In this document: positions 1-5,867 of the stretch, piece by piece
Layout: each line of letters starts with the position of its first letter
Numbering within the stretch: position 1 is the first letter of the stretch
Assembly (NCBI GenBank): GCA_900553155.1
Contig: USCM01000132.1
Span: 1-5,867 of the forward strand
DNA: 5,867 nucleotides
Direction of reading: 5' to 3'
Source: an uncultured Prevotella sp.
GTDB taxonomy: Bacteria; Bacteroidota; Bacteroidia; Bacteroidales; Bacteroidaceae
Program-made: the position numbers and the translations under genes
The notes under the pieces: model-generated
Database searches by the model: none
What the model was told of the DNA's origin: nothing
What the model saw: only the letters and a program-made list of their open reading frames with translations

Positions 1-1031
1 AGATTGTTCCTAACGTTTCTGCAGCTCTCGGTGTTGAGGTTAAGTTTGCCAAGGATTGCGGCAACGCTTCTGAGGAGGCTGCTGCTTTGAAGCCGGGCGA
101 GGCTCTGCTTCTTGAGAACCTCCGCTTCTACCCAGAAGAGGAAGGCAAGCCAGTTGGCGTAGAAAAGGGCACACCTGAGTTCGACGCTGCAAAGAAGGAG
201 ATGAAGGCTCGTCAGCAGGAGTTTGCTAAGAAGCTCGCTTCTTATGCCGACTGCTACGTAATGGACGCCTTCGGTACTGCTCACCGCAAGCACGCTTCTA
301 CAGCTGTTATCGACGAGTACTTCGACAAGGACCACAAGATGCTTGGCTACCTTATGGAGAAAGAGGTAAAGGCTGTTGATGCTGTCCTCGGCAACATCAA
401 GCGTCCTTTCACAGCCATTATGGGTGGTTCTAAGGTATCTACTAAGATTGGCATCATCGAGAACCTCCTTACAAAGGTAGACAACCTCATCCTCTGCGGT
501 GGTATGACATATACCTTCTCTAAGGCTCTTGGTGGAAAGATTGGTATGTCTATCTGCGAGGATGACAAGCTCGACGTTGCTCTCGACGTAATCAAGAAGG
601 CTAAGGAGAATGGCGTAAACCTCGTTCTCGGTACCGACTCTATCTGCGGTGACGACTTCAAGAACGACTGCAACACACAGGTTTGTCCTTCAAACGCTAT
701 TCCTGATGGTTGGGAAGGTATGGATGCAGGTCCTGATACACGCAAAGCTTTCGCTGCTGCTATCAAGGGCGCTAAGACCATCCTTTGGAACGGTCCTGCT
801 GGCGTATTCGAGTTCGACAACTTCGCAGGTGGCTCAAAGGCTATTGCCGACGCTATCGCCGAGGCTACAAAGGAGGGCGCTTTCTCACTCATCGGTGGTG
901 GCGACTCTGTAGCTTGCATCAACAAGTTCGGCTTGGCCGACCAGGTTTCTTACATCTCAACAGGTGGTGGCGCTCTTCTTGAGGCTATCGAGGGTAAGGT
1001 TCTCCCAGGCGTAGCTGCTATTGAGGCTTAA
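1..1031 (+). CDS. pgk: Phosphoglycerate kinase, C-terminal part (5' end outside window)
   Basis: Phosphoglycerate kinase transfers a phosphate between 1,3-bisphosphoglycerate and ADP, giving 3-phosphoglycerate and ATP in cytoplasmic glycolysis. The frame is open from base 3 and gives 342 residues before TAA. Families of this type run near 415-420 residues, so roughly the first 75, including the N-terminal substrate-binding segment, lie upstream. Seen directly: ENLRFY near 117-131; DAFGTAHRKHAS near 264-302; GGSKV with the conserved nucleotide-phosphate lysine at 432-434; WNGPAGVFE at 786-812; the glycine-rich GGGDS at 894-908; and STGGGA at 957-974. The TTG at 87 can be read as a start but is an internal leucine codon, because homology continues upstream of it. 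Relative to compact PGKs there is a charged insertion at about 144-218, which I recall as common in Bacteroidota PGKs. Codon choice (mostly GCT, TCT, AAG, CTC/CTT) is that of a highly expressed gene and differs from the GCC/AGC-rich genes downstream. Identification is very secure. Confidence 0.97.
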   Translation, partial: IVPNVSAALGVEVKFAKDCGNASEEAAALKPGEALLLENLRFYPEEEGKPVGVEKGTPEFDAAKKEMKARQQEFAKKLASYADCYVMDAFGTAHRKHASTAVIDEYFDKDHKMLGYLMEKEVKAVDAVLGNIKRPFTAIMGGSKVSTKIGIIENLLTKVDNLILCGGMTYTFSKALGGKIGMSICEDDKLDVALDVIKKAKENGVNLVLGTDSICGDDFKNDCNTQVCPSNAIPDGWEGMDAGPDTRKAFAAAIKGAKTILWNGPAGVFEFDNFAGGSKAIADAIAEATKEGAFSLIGGGDSVACINKFGLADQVSYISTGGGALLEAIEGKVLPGVAAIEA

Positions 1032-1037
1032 TTCCAA

Positions 1038-1087
1038 TATGCTATAAACTATCAGTAAAGACTCTGACGAGTATTTGCTGTAGCATA
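1038..1087 (+). repeat. Imperfect inverted repeat in the pgk 3' untranslated region
   Basis: TATGCTA at 1038-1044 is the exact reverse complement of TAGCATA at 1081-1087. The stem extends two more pairs inward with one G-U wobble (1038-1046 with 1079-1087). The loop is about 32 bases and contains a second small TCAG/CTGA stem (1052-1055 with 1064-1067). It lies between the pgk stop and the intrinsic terminator and could be a 3' end RNA structure. The stem is AT-rich with a large loop, so it may be a chance pairing. Confidence 0.3.
1053..1066 (+). repeat. 14-base near-repeat, copy 1 (after pgk stop)
   Basis: CAGTAAAGACTCTG here differs at one base from CAGCAAAGACTCTG at 1931-1944. Each copy sits shortly after a stop codon (21 and 10 bases). 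Both copies have CAG and CTG ends that could form a short stem. Whether this is a real dispersed element or coincidence cannot be told from two copies. Confidence 0.3.
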
Positions 1088-1092
1088 CATAC

Positions 1093-1136
1093 AAATAGGA
1101 TTTTATCTTTTAAAAAAAGGTGAAATCCTATTTTTT
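1093..1136 (+). terminator. Intrinsic terminator after pgk
   Basis: The left arm at 1093-1111 pairs with the right arm at 1115-1133 over 19 positions. Two of the pairs are G-U wobbles and the rest are Watson-Crick. The loop is three adenines (1112-1114). The 3' arm runs directly into a T tract ending at 1136. A long stem, tight loop and trailing U tract are the hallmarks of a Rho-independent terminator, and the position 62 bases after the pgk stop fits. The adenine tract near the loop and the A at the foot of the 5' arm mean it could also act weakly on the opposite strand, but no minus-strand gene is supported here. Confidence 0.85.
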
Positions 1137-1159
1137 GTGATATTAAAATGCTAACTTTG
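1131..1159 (+). promoter_or_regulatory. Bacteroidota-type promoter for the cyclophilin operon
   Basis: TAACTTTG at 1152-1159 matches the Bacteroidota primary-sigma -7 consensus TAnnTTTG exactly. A TTTTTTG at 1131-1137 resembles the -33 TTTG element, but the gap between them is 14 bases, shorter than the roughly 19-20 usual for the family, so the upstream element is doubtful. By analogy, transcription would begin near 1163-1165. That leaves a short A-rich leader of about 15-17 bases before the ATG at 1180, with no Shine-Dalgarno sequence, as is common in this phylum. The start site is inferred. Confidence 0.65.
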
Positions 1160-1179
1160 CAATAATAATACATACAACA

Positions 1180-1920
1180 ATGGCAAAGATTAAAATCGAA
1201 ACACCTAAGGGCGACATCATCGTGCGCCTTTACGACGAGACCCCTAAGCATCGCGACAACATCCTTAAGCTCGCAAAGGAGGGATATTACGACGGCACAC
1301 TGTTCCACCGTGTCATCAAGGACTTTATGATTCAGGGTGGCGACCCCGACAGCAAGGGTGCACCAAAGGGCAAGCATCTCGGTGCTGGCGGTCCCGACTA
1401 TACGATAGAAGCCGAAATCAACCCACAGTTGTTCCACAAGCGCGGTGCCTTGTGTGCCGCACGTCTTGGCGACGAGGTCAATCCCAACAAAGAGTCAAGC
1501 GGCAGCCAGTTCTACATTGTATGCGGCGAGGTGTACAAGCCAGCACAGCTTAAGCAGATGGAGAAGCAGATGAAGCAGAACCAGGTAACAATAACCTTCA
1601 ACGACCTCGTTACCTATCACAAGGACGAGATTATGGATATGCGCCGCAACCGCGACCGTGCCGGTCTTCAGGATATGCAGGATCGTCTGATGAAGGAGGC
1701 ACAGGACATCTGCAAGGCAAACCCTGTTGGATTCAGCGACGAGCAGACCGAGGCTTATACCACCATTGGCGGCACTCCCTTCCTTGATGGCGAGTACACC
1801 GTTTTCGGTGAGGTAGAACAGGGGCTTGACGTTGTCAACGCCATCAACGATGTAGACACCGACAATGCCGACCGTCCTACCGACGACCTTACAATGAACG
1901 TAAGCATCATAGAAGAGTAG
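1180..1920 (+). CDS. Cyclophilin-type peptidyl-prolyl cis-trans isomerase
   Basis: A single-domain cyclophilin of 246 residues that catalyses cis-trans isomerisation of X-Pro bonds. There is no signal peptide or lipobox, so it is expected in the cytoplasm. The core is visible in order: MAKIKIETPKGDIIVRLYDE strand at residues 1-20; FHRVIKDFMIQGGDP at 42-56, with Arg44 matching catalytic Arg55 of human CypA, and Phe49 and Gln52 matching Phe60 and Gln63; GSQFYI at 108-113; and FLDGEYTVFGEV at 201-212. The tryptophan that contacts cyclosporin in human CypA (Trp121) is Phe201 here, as in E. coli cyclophilins, so weak drug binding is predicted. Between GSQF and FLDG there is an insertion of about 80 residues (117-195), charged and probably helical; compact cyclophilins are near 165 residues. 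The ATG at 1180 is chosen because the fold begins immediately after it and a promoter lies just upstream. The stop is followed after 5 bases by the next gene. Confidence 0.94.
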   Translation: MAKIKIETPKGDIIVRLYDETPKHRDNILKLAKEGYYDGTLFHRVIKDFMIQGGDPDSKGAPKGKHLGAGGPDYTIEAEINPQLFHKRGALCAARLGDEVNPNKESSGSQFYIVCGEVYKPAQLKQMEKQMKQNQVTITFNDLVTYHKDEIMDMRRNRDRAGLQDMQDRLMKEAQDICKANPVGFSDEQTEAYTTIGGTPFLDGEYTVFGEVEQGLDVVNAINDVDTDNADRPTDDLTMNVSIIEE

Positions 1921-1925
1921 AGCCA

Positions 1926-2177
1926 ATGTTCAGCAAAGACTCTGTAGAATCGGCCTACTGCTTCATTCATCAGAAATGGAGAGTATACAAATTCTCAACT
2001 ATGGACTGGCAGAAAGACGATATTGAATACGCAATATCGTCTTATGTCGTTGATATGGACAAGGAACTCTATGCCAAAATAGCAATGGGCAAGCCCGACT
2101 TCCTTACCGACCACAAGACGTTTGCTACAGATATGCAGAATGCCGAGCAACGTCTTGAGCAACTACTTGATGTATAA
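1926..2177 (+). CDS. Small conserved-looking protein of unknown function
   Basis: An 83-residue reading frame between the isomerase and the AddA-like helicase. I do not recognise a family. Residues 26-83 (from MDWQKDDIEYAI) are polar, acidic and rich in Lys, Asp, Glu and Gln, with a helical look ending in NAEQRLEQLLDV. There is no signal peptide, membrane segment, Cys-pair metal site or nucleotide-binding motif. The start is uncertain. The ATG at 1926 gives 83 residues and lies 5 bases after the isomerase stop. The only other in-frame start, ATG at 2001, gives 58 residues and removes the first 25, which look less protein-like (Cys, His, Trp and Tyr scattered). The region 1926-2000 also holds a near-copy of a 14-mer found in the noncoding stretch after pgk, which favours 2001. 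Neither start has a clear ribosome binding site. It lies 18 bases before the helicase gene and is probably co-transcribed with it. Confidence 0.65.
   Translation: MFSKDSVESAYCFIHQKWRVYKFSTMDWQKDDIEYAISSYVVDMDKELYAKIAMGKPDFLTDHKTFATDMQNAEQRLEQLLDV
1931..1944 (+). repeat. 14-base near-repeat, copy 2 (after isomerase stop)
   Basis: CAGCAAAGACTCTG matches 13 of 14 bases of the element at 1053-1066. It overlaps the first codons of the longer version of the small gene starting at 1926, but would be upstream, noncoding sequence if translation starts at 2001. Confidence 0.3.
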
Positions 2178-2195
2178 AGACCCTAAATACCTACT

Positions 2196-5100
2196 ATGAC
2201 CAACCCTCACGCCCTAACCATATACAAGGCAAGTGCCGGTAGCGGAAAGACATTTACACTTTCCGTAGAATACATAAAGCTTCTTATCATGGACCCGCAG
2301 AGCTATCGCTCCACACTTGCGGTTACCTTTACCAACAAGGCTACGGAGGAGATGAAGCTACGTATCCTTAGCCAATTATATGGTATATGGAAACTTTTGC
2401 CCGACTCGAAGAGTTATATCGACAAGATTAAAGCCGACCTCGACGTTACCGAAGAATTTATGTCCGAGCGTGCCGGTATAGCCCTTAAAAACATTGTTCA
2501 CAACTACAGCTACTTCCGCATCGAAACCATCGACTCGTTCTTTCAGAGCGTGTTGCGCAATCTTGCTCGCGAACTCGACCTTACTGCCAACCTGCGCATC
2601 GAGCTTAACGACTATCAGATAGAACGCAACGCTGTGGACGAGCTTATCGATGAGCTTGGCGAGAAGGACGAGTTGCTGGGATGGATAATGGACTACATAC
2701 GCGAGAACATTGACGACGACAAGAACTGGAACGTCATCGGACAAATAAAGAAGTTCGGTGAGAACATATTCAGGGAGTTTTACAAGACCAACAGCAAGCA
2801 GCTCAACAAGAAACTTCTTGAAAAAGGTTTCTTCAAGCAATACACCGCCAAGATGCGCCAGATACGCAACGAGGCAGAAGAGAAGATGCAGAACGAGGCA
2901 AAGATGTTCTTCTCCGCGCTCGACAACAACGGCGTAAGCATACAGGATCTGAGCTACGGCAAGAGCGGACCGGCAGGCTACTTTGTCAAGCTGCAAGCCG
3001 GCATATACGACGAGAGCATAATTACGGGCAGAGTAAGAAAAGCCATAGACGAGGCTGGAGCCGACAAATGGGTTAAGAAAACGTCGCCAGACGAGCTGCG
3101 CCAATTTGCCGAATCTACCCTCTCGCCAATGCTATGCCATGCCGAAGACGTACGCCAAAAAAGCTGGTATCTATACGAGTCGGCTGTGCTCACCTTGCGC
3201 CACCTCAACCAGCTGCGCCTTCTCAACAGCATAGAGAAGAAGGTACGCGAGATGAACGTAGAGGCCAACCGATTTCTCCTTAGCGACACCCACACCCTAC
3301 TCCACTCGCTTGTAAAAGACACCGACTCGCCCTTCATATTCGAGAAGATTGGCACACACCTCGAAAACATTATGATTGACGAGTTTCAGGACACCAGCAT
3401 CGTGCAGTGGCAAAACTTCAAGGTGCTTCTTGAAGAATGTATGAGCCACGGCGACGAGCAAGGCAACCTTATTGTGGGCGACGTTAAACAGAGCATATAC
3501 CGCTGGCGCTCGGGCGACTGGCGTATGCTTAACAATATAGAACGCGAGTTTCCTGCCATGCGCAGCATGCTTGATGTCAAGACGCTCGACACCAACTACC
3601 GTTCCTCAAGACGTGTCATAACCTTCAACAACGCCTTCTTTACACGTGCAGCCGAGATTGAATACAACGAGCAGAAGAGCCTGTCGGCTACCGACAGCCA
3701 GCCACAAGCCAATGCCAATGCCAACCATTCTGCCGAGCAACTGAAAAAGGCATACTCGGACGTTGAGCAGAATGTGCCCCACTTCCGCAACGAGACGGGC
3801 TACGTAAGCATCGACCTGTTGCCACAGGAAGATTATCAGACAGTGGCACTCGAGCGCACTGGCGAAGCCGTGTCGCTGCTCCTCGATTCGGGTGCCAACT
3901 ATTCGGACATAGCCATCATCGTACGCTCCAACAGCACCATACAGCTCATTGCCGAGTATTTTGCCAAGGAATTGCCCGATATCAAGCTTGTGTCCGACGA
4001 GGCTTTCCGCCTCGACAACTCCACAGCTGTCAACATCATCGTAAACGCGATGCACTGCCTTACCCACCCCGACGACGCTCTTGCCACAGCCTACATTGCC
4101 AAGGCATACCAAACCAGGGTGCTTGCAAAATCGGAAGCCGAGGTCAACAAGATGCTCGCAACACCCGAAGGCTTGCAAGGCGCACTGCCCAAGGAATTCA
4201 TAGACCGGCAGCTCGACCTGCTGTCAATGCCTATATTCGAGTTGGCAGAGAAGCTGTACACCCTCTTCGGTCTCTCCGCCATCAAGGGCGAGGATGCCTA
4301 TATATATGCGTTCTACGACAGCCTTACCAACTTTCTTACCAACAACACCGCCGACATCGACACCTTCGTAGCCGAGTGGAACGACAGTATCTGCTCGAAG
4401 ACGATACAGGCAAGCGCCATTAACGGCATACGCCTCATAACCATCCACAAGAGTAAGGGTCTTGAGTTCGAACACGTCATCATACCATTCTGCGACTGGC
4501 GCATGGAGAAAGGCAACACTATATGGTGCTCGCCAGACGTGGCTCCGTTCAACGAGCTGCCCCTTGTGCCTGTCGACTTTAGCGCCAAGCAGATGATAGG
4601 CACCATATACGAAGCCGACTATGCCGAGGAGCACCTGCAAAACTGTGTAGACAACCTCAACCTTCTGTACGTTGCCTTCACCCGTGCTGCCTCAAGCCTG
4701 TTTGTCATAGCACGCCGCGGCACATCTGCCATGCGCTCGTTCGTTATCGAGCAAGCCGTTGCCGACATAACGCTCGAGGGCAGCAGCATCGACGGCGACC
4801 TTGACGACAAGAAGGCGGAGATACTCTTCACCTACGGACAACTCGAGATTCAGGAAGCCAAGGCTGCCAAGAAGTCGGCCAATATCTTTATGCCGCAGGT
4901 GCAAAATATAGACATCAGCATCGAGACCTTTGAGAGTCAAGCCGTCTTCAAACAGAGCAACAAGAGCCGCGAGTTTGTTGCTGACGTCGATGCCGACCCT
5001 TCCGACCTACAGCAAATGGCTTACATCAAGACGGGAAGAATTCTGCACTACCTCTTCTCCACCATCAACACCGTGGACGATGTGGACGCCAGCCTTGCCA

Positions 5101-5465
5101 AACTGGAGATGGAAGGCTTGCTTGCCGACAGCGACATAACCGCCGCCAAGCTAAAGACAATGCTCGACAAGAGATTCCAGAACAGGCAAGTGGCCGACTG
5201 GTTCTCGGGCAAGTGGACCCTGTTCAACGAGTGTACCATCCTCGACTACGACCCGCACGACGACAGCGTCAAGGAGCACCGACCCGACCGTGTTATGAAG
5301 AACGGCGACGAGGTGGTTATTGTCGACTTCAAGTTTGGCTCGCCCAAACCCGAGTATGTCGAACAGGTGCGCCGCTATATGGCCCTTACCAGGAGTATGG
5401 GCTACAGCAATGTAAGTGGATATCTATGGTTCGTTTATTCTAACAGAATAGAGCAAATATCTTAA
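2196..5465 (+). CDS. addA: AddA-like UvrD/RecB-family helicase with C-terminal PD-(D/E)XK nuclease
   Basis: A 1089-residue SF1A helicase-nuclease, expected to be the motor subunit of an AddAB-type complex that unwinds and resects double-strand breaks for RecA loading in the cytoplasm. Helicase motifs in order: Walker A ASAGSGKT at 12-19; motif Ia LAVTFTNKATEEM at 41-53; ETIDSFFQ at 110-117; Walker B/motif II IDEFQDT at 394-400; motif III LIVGDVKQSIYRWRSGD at 425-441; motif IV LDTNYRSS at 464-471; motif V ITIHKSKGLEF at 748-758; and motif VI LLYVAFTRA at 823-831. The C-terminal RecB-type nuclease has TGRILH (Gly947, His951), PDRV (Asp1031), VDFKFG (Asp1044, Lys1046) and Gln1057/Tyr1061, so the active-site residues appear complete. 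The stretch at 500-515 between motif IV and the next domain is low complexity. The ATG at 2196 is right because Walker A follows at the usual short distance. The AddB-like gene starts 2 bases after the stop. Annotation pipelines may simply call it a UvrD-helicase domain protein. AddA rather than RecB is inferred from the partner gene and domain order. Confidence 0.92.
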   Translation: MTNPHALTIYKASAGSGKTFTLSVEYIKLLIMDPQSYRSTLAVTFTNKATEEMKLRILSQLYGIWKLLPDSKSYIDKIKADLDVTEEFMSERAGIALKNIVHNYSYFRIETIDSFFQSVLRNLARELDLTANLRIELNDYQIERNAVDELIDELGEKDELLGWIMDYIRENIDDDKNWNVIGQIKKFGENIFREFYKTNSKQLNKKLLEKGFFKQYTAKMRQIRNEAEEKMQNEAKMFFSALDNNGVSIQDLSYGKSGPAGYFVKLQAGIYDESIITGRVRKAIDEAGADKWVKKTSPDELRQFAESTLSPMLCHAEDVRQKSWYLYESAVLTLRHLNQLRLLNSIEKKVREMNVEANRFLLSDTHTLLHSLVKDTDSPFIFEKIGTHLENIMIDEFQDTSIVQWQNFKVLLEECMSHGDEQGNLIVGDVKQSIYRWRSGDWRMLNNIEREFPAMRSMLDVKTLDTNYRSSRRVITFNNAFFTRAAEIEYNEQKSLSATDSQPQANANANHSAEQLKKAYSDVEQNVPHFRNETGYVSIDLLPQEDYQTVALERTGEAVSLLLDSGANYSDIAIIVRSNSTIQLIAEYFAKELPDIKLVSDEAFRLDNSTAVNIIVNAMHCLTHPDDALATAYIAKAYQTRVLAKSEAEVNKMLATPEGLQGALPKEFIDRQLDLLSMPIFELAEKLYTLFGLSAIKGEDAYIYAFYDSLTNFLTNNTADIDTFVAEWNDSICSKTIQASAINGIRLITIHKSKGLEFEHVIIPFCDWRMEKGNTIWCSPDVAPFNELPLVPVDFSAKQMIGTIYEADYAEEHLQNCVDNLNLLYVAFTRAASSLFVIARRGTSAMRSFVIEQAVADITLEGSSIDGDLDDKKAEILFTYGQLEIQEAKAAKKSANIFMPQVQNIDISIETFESQAVFKQSNKSREFVADVDADPSDLQQMAYIKTGRILHYLFSTINTVDDVDASLAKLEMEGLLADSDITAAKLKTMLDKRFQNRQVADWFSGKWTLFNECTILDYDPHDDSVKEHRPDRVMKNGDEVVIVDFKFGSPKPEYVEQVRRYMALTRSMGYSNVSGYLWFVYSNRIEQIS
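3708..3725 (+). repeat. Three tandem GCCAAY hexamers inside the helicase gene
   Basis: GCCAAT, GCCAAT and GCCAAC follow each other in frame and encode Ala-Asn three times (residues 505-510 of the helicase), within a Ser/Gln/Asn/Ala-rich linker after motif IV. The hexamer keeps frame, so copy number could vary between strains without breaking the protein. Confidence 0.6.
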
Positions 5466-5467
5466 CA

Positions 5468-5867
5468 ATGAGCAACATCAAGACATTTCTGGAGTTTGTC
5501 TCCGAAGACATCATAAACAAGTGGGGCACCGACCTCTCGCGCATTGCGGTGGTATTCCCCAACAAGCGTGCCGCCCTCTTTATGAACGAGCACCTGGCAC
5601 GCTATGCCGGCAAACCTATATGGAGCCCGTCCTACATCACCATCAGCGACCTCTTTCGCCAGCACACGGCAAGAGCGGTGGGCGACCCCATCAAGCTTGT
5701 ATGCGATTTGCACAAGTCGTTCGTCAAGTGTACGGGCATAGACGAGACCCTCGACCACTTCTATGGATGGGGACAACTGCTCATTACCGACTTCGACGAC
5801 ATCGACAAGAATATGGCTGATGCCGACAAGATATTCTGCAATCTTAAAGACATACACGAGCTTGACG
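5468..5867 (+). CDS. addB: AddB-like PD-(D/E)XK nuclease family protein, N-terminal part (3' end outside window)
   Basis: The open frame from ATG at 5468 gives 133 residues (plus one base) with no stop before the window ends. It starts 2 bases after the AddA-like stop, the tight spacing typical of paired subunits. Residues about 25-45 (RIAVVFPNKRAALFMNEHLAR) resemble the 'VVFPNKRA' segment at the start of Bacteroidota AddB-like proteins and align in style with the region after Walker A in Firmicutes AddB. GWGQLLITDFDDIDKNMADA, about residues 99-118, matches the family's LLxDFDxID pattern. Family members are around 900-1000 residues and carry a C-terminal nuclease domain, which would lie beyond this window and cannot be checked. 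No GxxGxGKT Walker A precedes the first strand; only about 24 residues precede it. Codon use matches the helicase gene. The partner role is inferred from adjacency and these short motifs; the symbol is by analogy. Confidence 0.8.
   Translation, partial: MSNIKTFLEFVSEDIINKWGTDLSRIAVVFPNKRAALFMNEHLARYAGKPIWSPSYITISDLFRQHTARAVGDPIKLVCDLHKSFVKCTGIDETLDHFYGWGQLLITDFDDIDKNMADADKIFCNLKDIHELD

Noticed and set aside
87..89. TTG at 87 as the start of a 314-residue phosphoglycerate kinase
   Set aside because: The same frame continues open to the left edge with PGK-like sequence, so the TTG is an internal leucine and the gene is simply cut by the window.
649..982. Short plus-strand frames (87 and 65 residues) within pgk
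   Set aside because: They overlap the conserved catalytic region of pgk in other frames and resemble no protein.
1042..1437. 131-residue minus-strand reading frame over the pgk-isomerase gap
   Set aside because: It runs through the terminator and promoter and into the isomerase coding region, has no recognisable domain, and overlaps a secure gene on the other strand.
2376..3104. 242-residue minus-strand reading frame inside the helicase gene
   Set aside because: A shadow frame opposite a long, motif-rich coding sequence. Its composition (runs of Val, Leu and Ala) mirrors the complement of the real codons and shows no domain.
3606..4178. 190-residue minus-strand reading frame with Gly/Val-rich sequence
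   Set aside because: Also antisense to the helicase. Residues such as GIGIGLWLAVG come from the complement of the Asn-Ala repeat and its surroundings, not from a membrane protein.
5521..5820. 99-residue plus-strand frame rich in Arg, His and Pro
   Set aside because: It lies in the wrong frame over the AddB-like gene, whose own frame is open to the window end and shows family motifs.
1..5867. CRISPR array, IS element, tRNA/rRNA, prophage or defence island
   Set aside because: No regularly spaced repeats, transposase motifs, terminal inverted repeats or tRNA-like cloverleaf could be seen by eye. The AddAB-like pair is a housekeeping repair system rather than evidence of a dedicated defence locus.

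Overview
The window looks like chromosomal DNA from a member of the Bacteroidota, most likely order Bacteroidales and Prevotella-like. Four things suggest this. The phosphoglycerate kinase and cyclophilin have the lineage-typical forms, including a PGK insertion and a long cyclophilin insertion. The start codons lack a Shine-Dalgarno sequence and can follow an A-rich leader. A TAnnTTTG-type -7 promoter element precedes the cyclophilin gene. A two-gene AddAB-like helicase-nuclease unit closes the window. The genus is an inference from protein style, not a proven assignment.

Layout, all on the + strand: (1) the 3' part of pgk runs in from the left edge to 1031. (2) A 148-base intergenic region (1032-1179) holds a possible hairpin, a strong intrinsic terminator and a Bacteroidota-type -7 box. 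(3) A cytoplasmic cyclophilin-type peptidyl-prolyl isomerase lies at 1180-1920. (4) A small gene of unknown function lies at 1926-2177, with a plausible shorter start at 2001. (5) A 1089-residue UvrD/RecB-family helicase with a C-terminal PD-(D/E)XK nuclease domain (AddA-like) lies at 2196-5465. (6) The first 133 codons of an AddB-like partner start at 5468 and run off the right edge.

The terminator ends the pgk transcript, and a new promoter appears to start directly after it. From 1180 onward the genes are separated by only 5, 18 and 2 bases, with no terminator or recognisable -7 box between them. The isomerase, the small protein and the AddAB-like pair are therefore probably one operon. 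The two large genes would make the heterodimeric machine that resects double-strand breaks for RecA-dependent recombination. The isomerase and the small protein have no evident mechanistic link to it.

This is mostly ordinary core-genome sequence. I see no mobile element, CRISPR array, RNA gene or defence island, and I cannot support a claim of a new system. The most useful second-look items are the AddB-like N-terminus without a Walker A motif, the small uncharacterised gene with its uncertain start, the overlapping terminator and promoter, and a near-identical 14-mer just after two stop codons.
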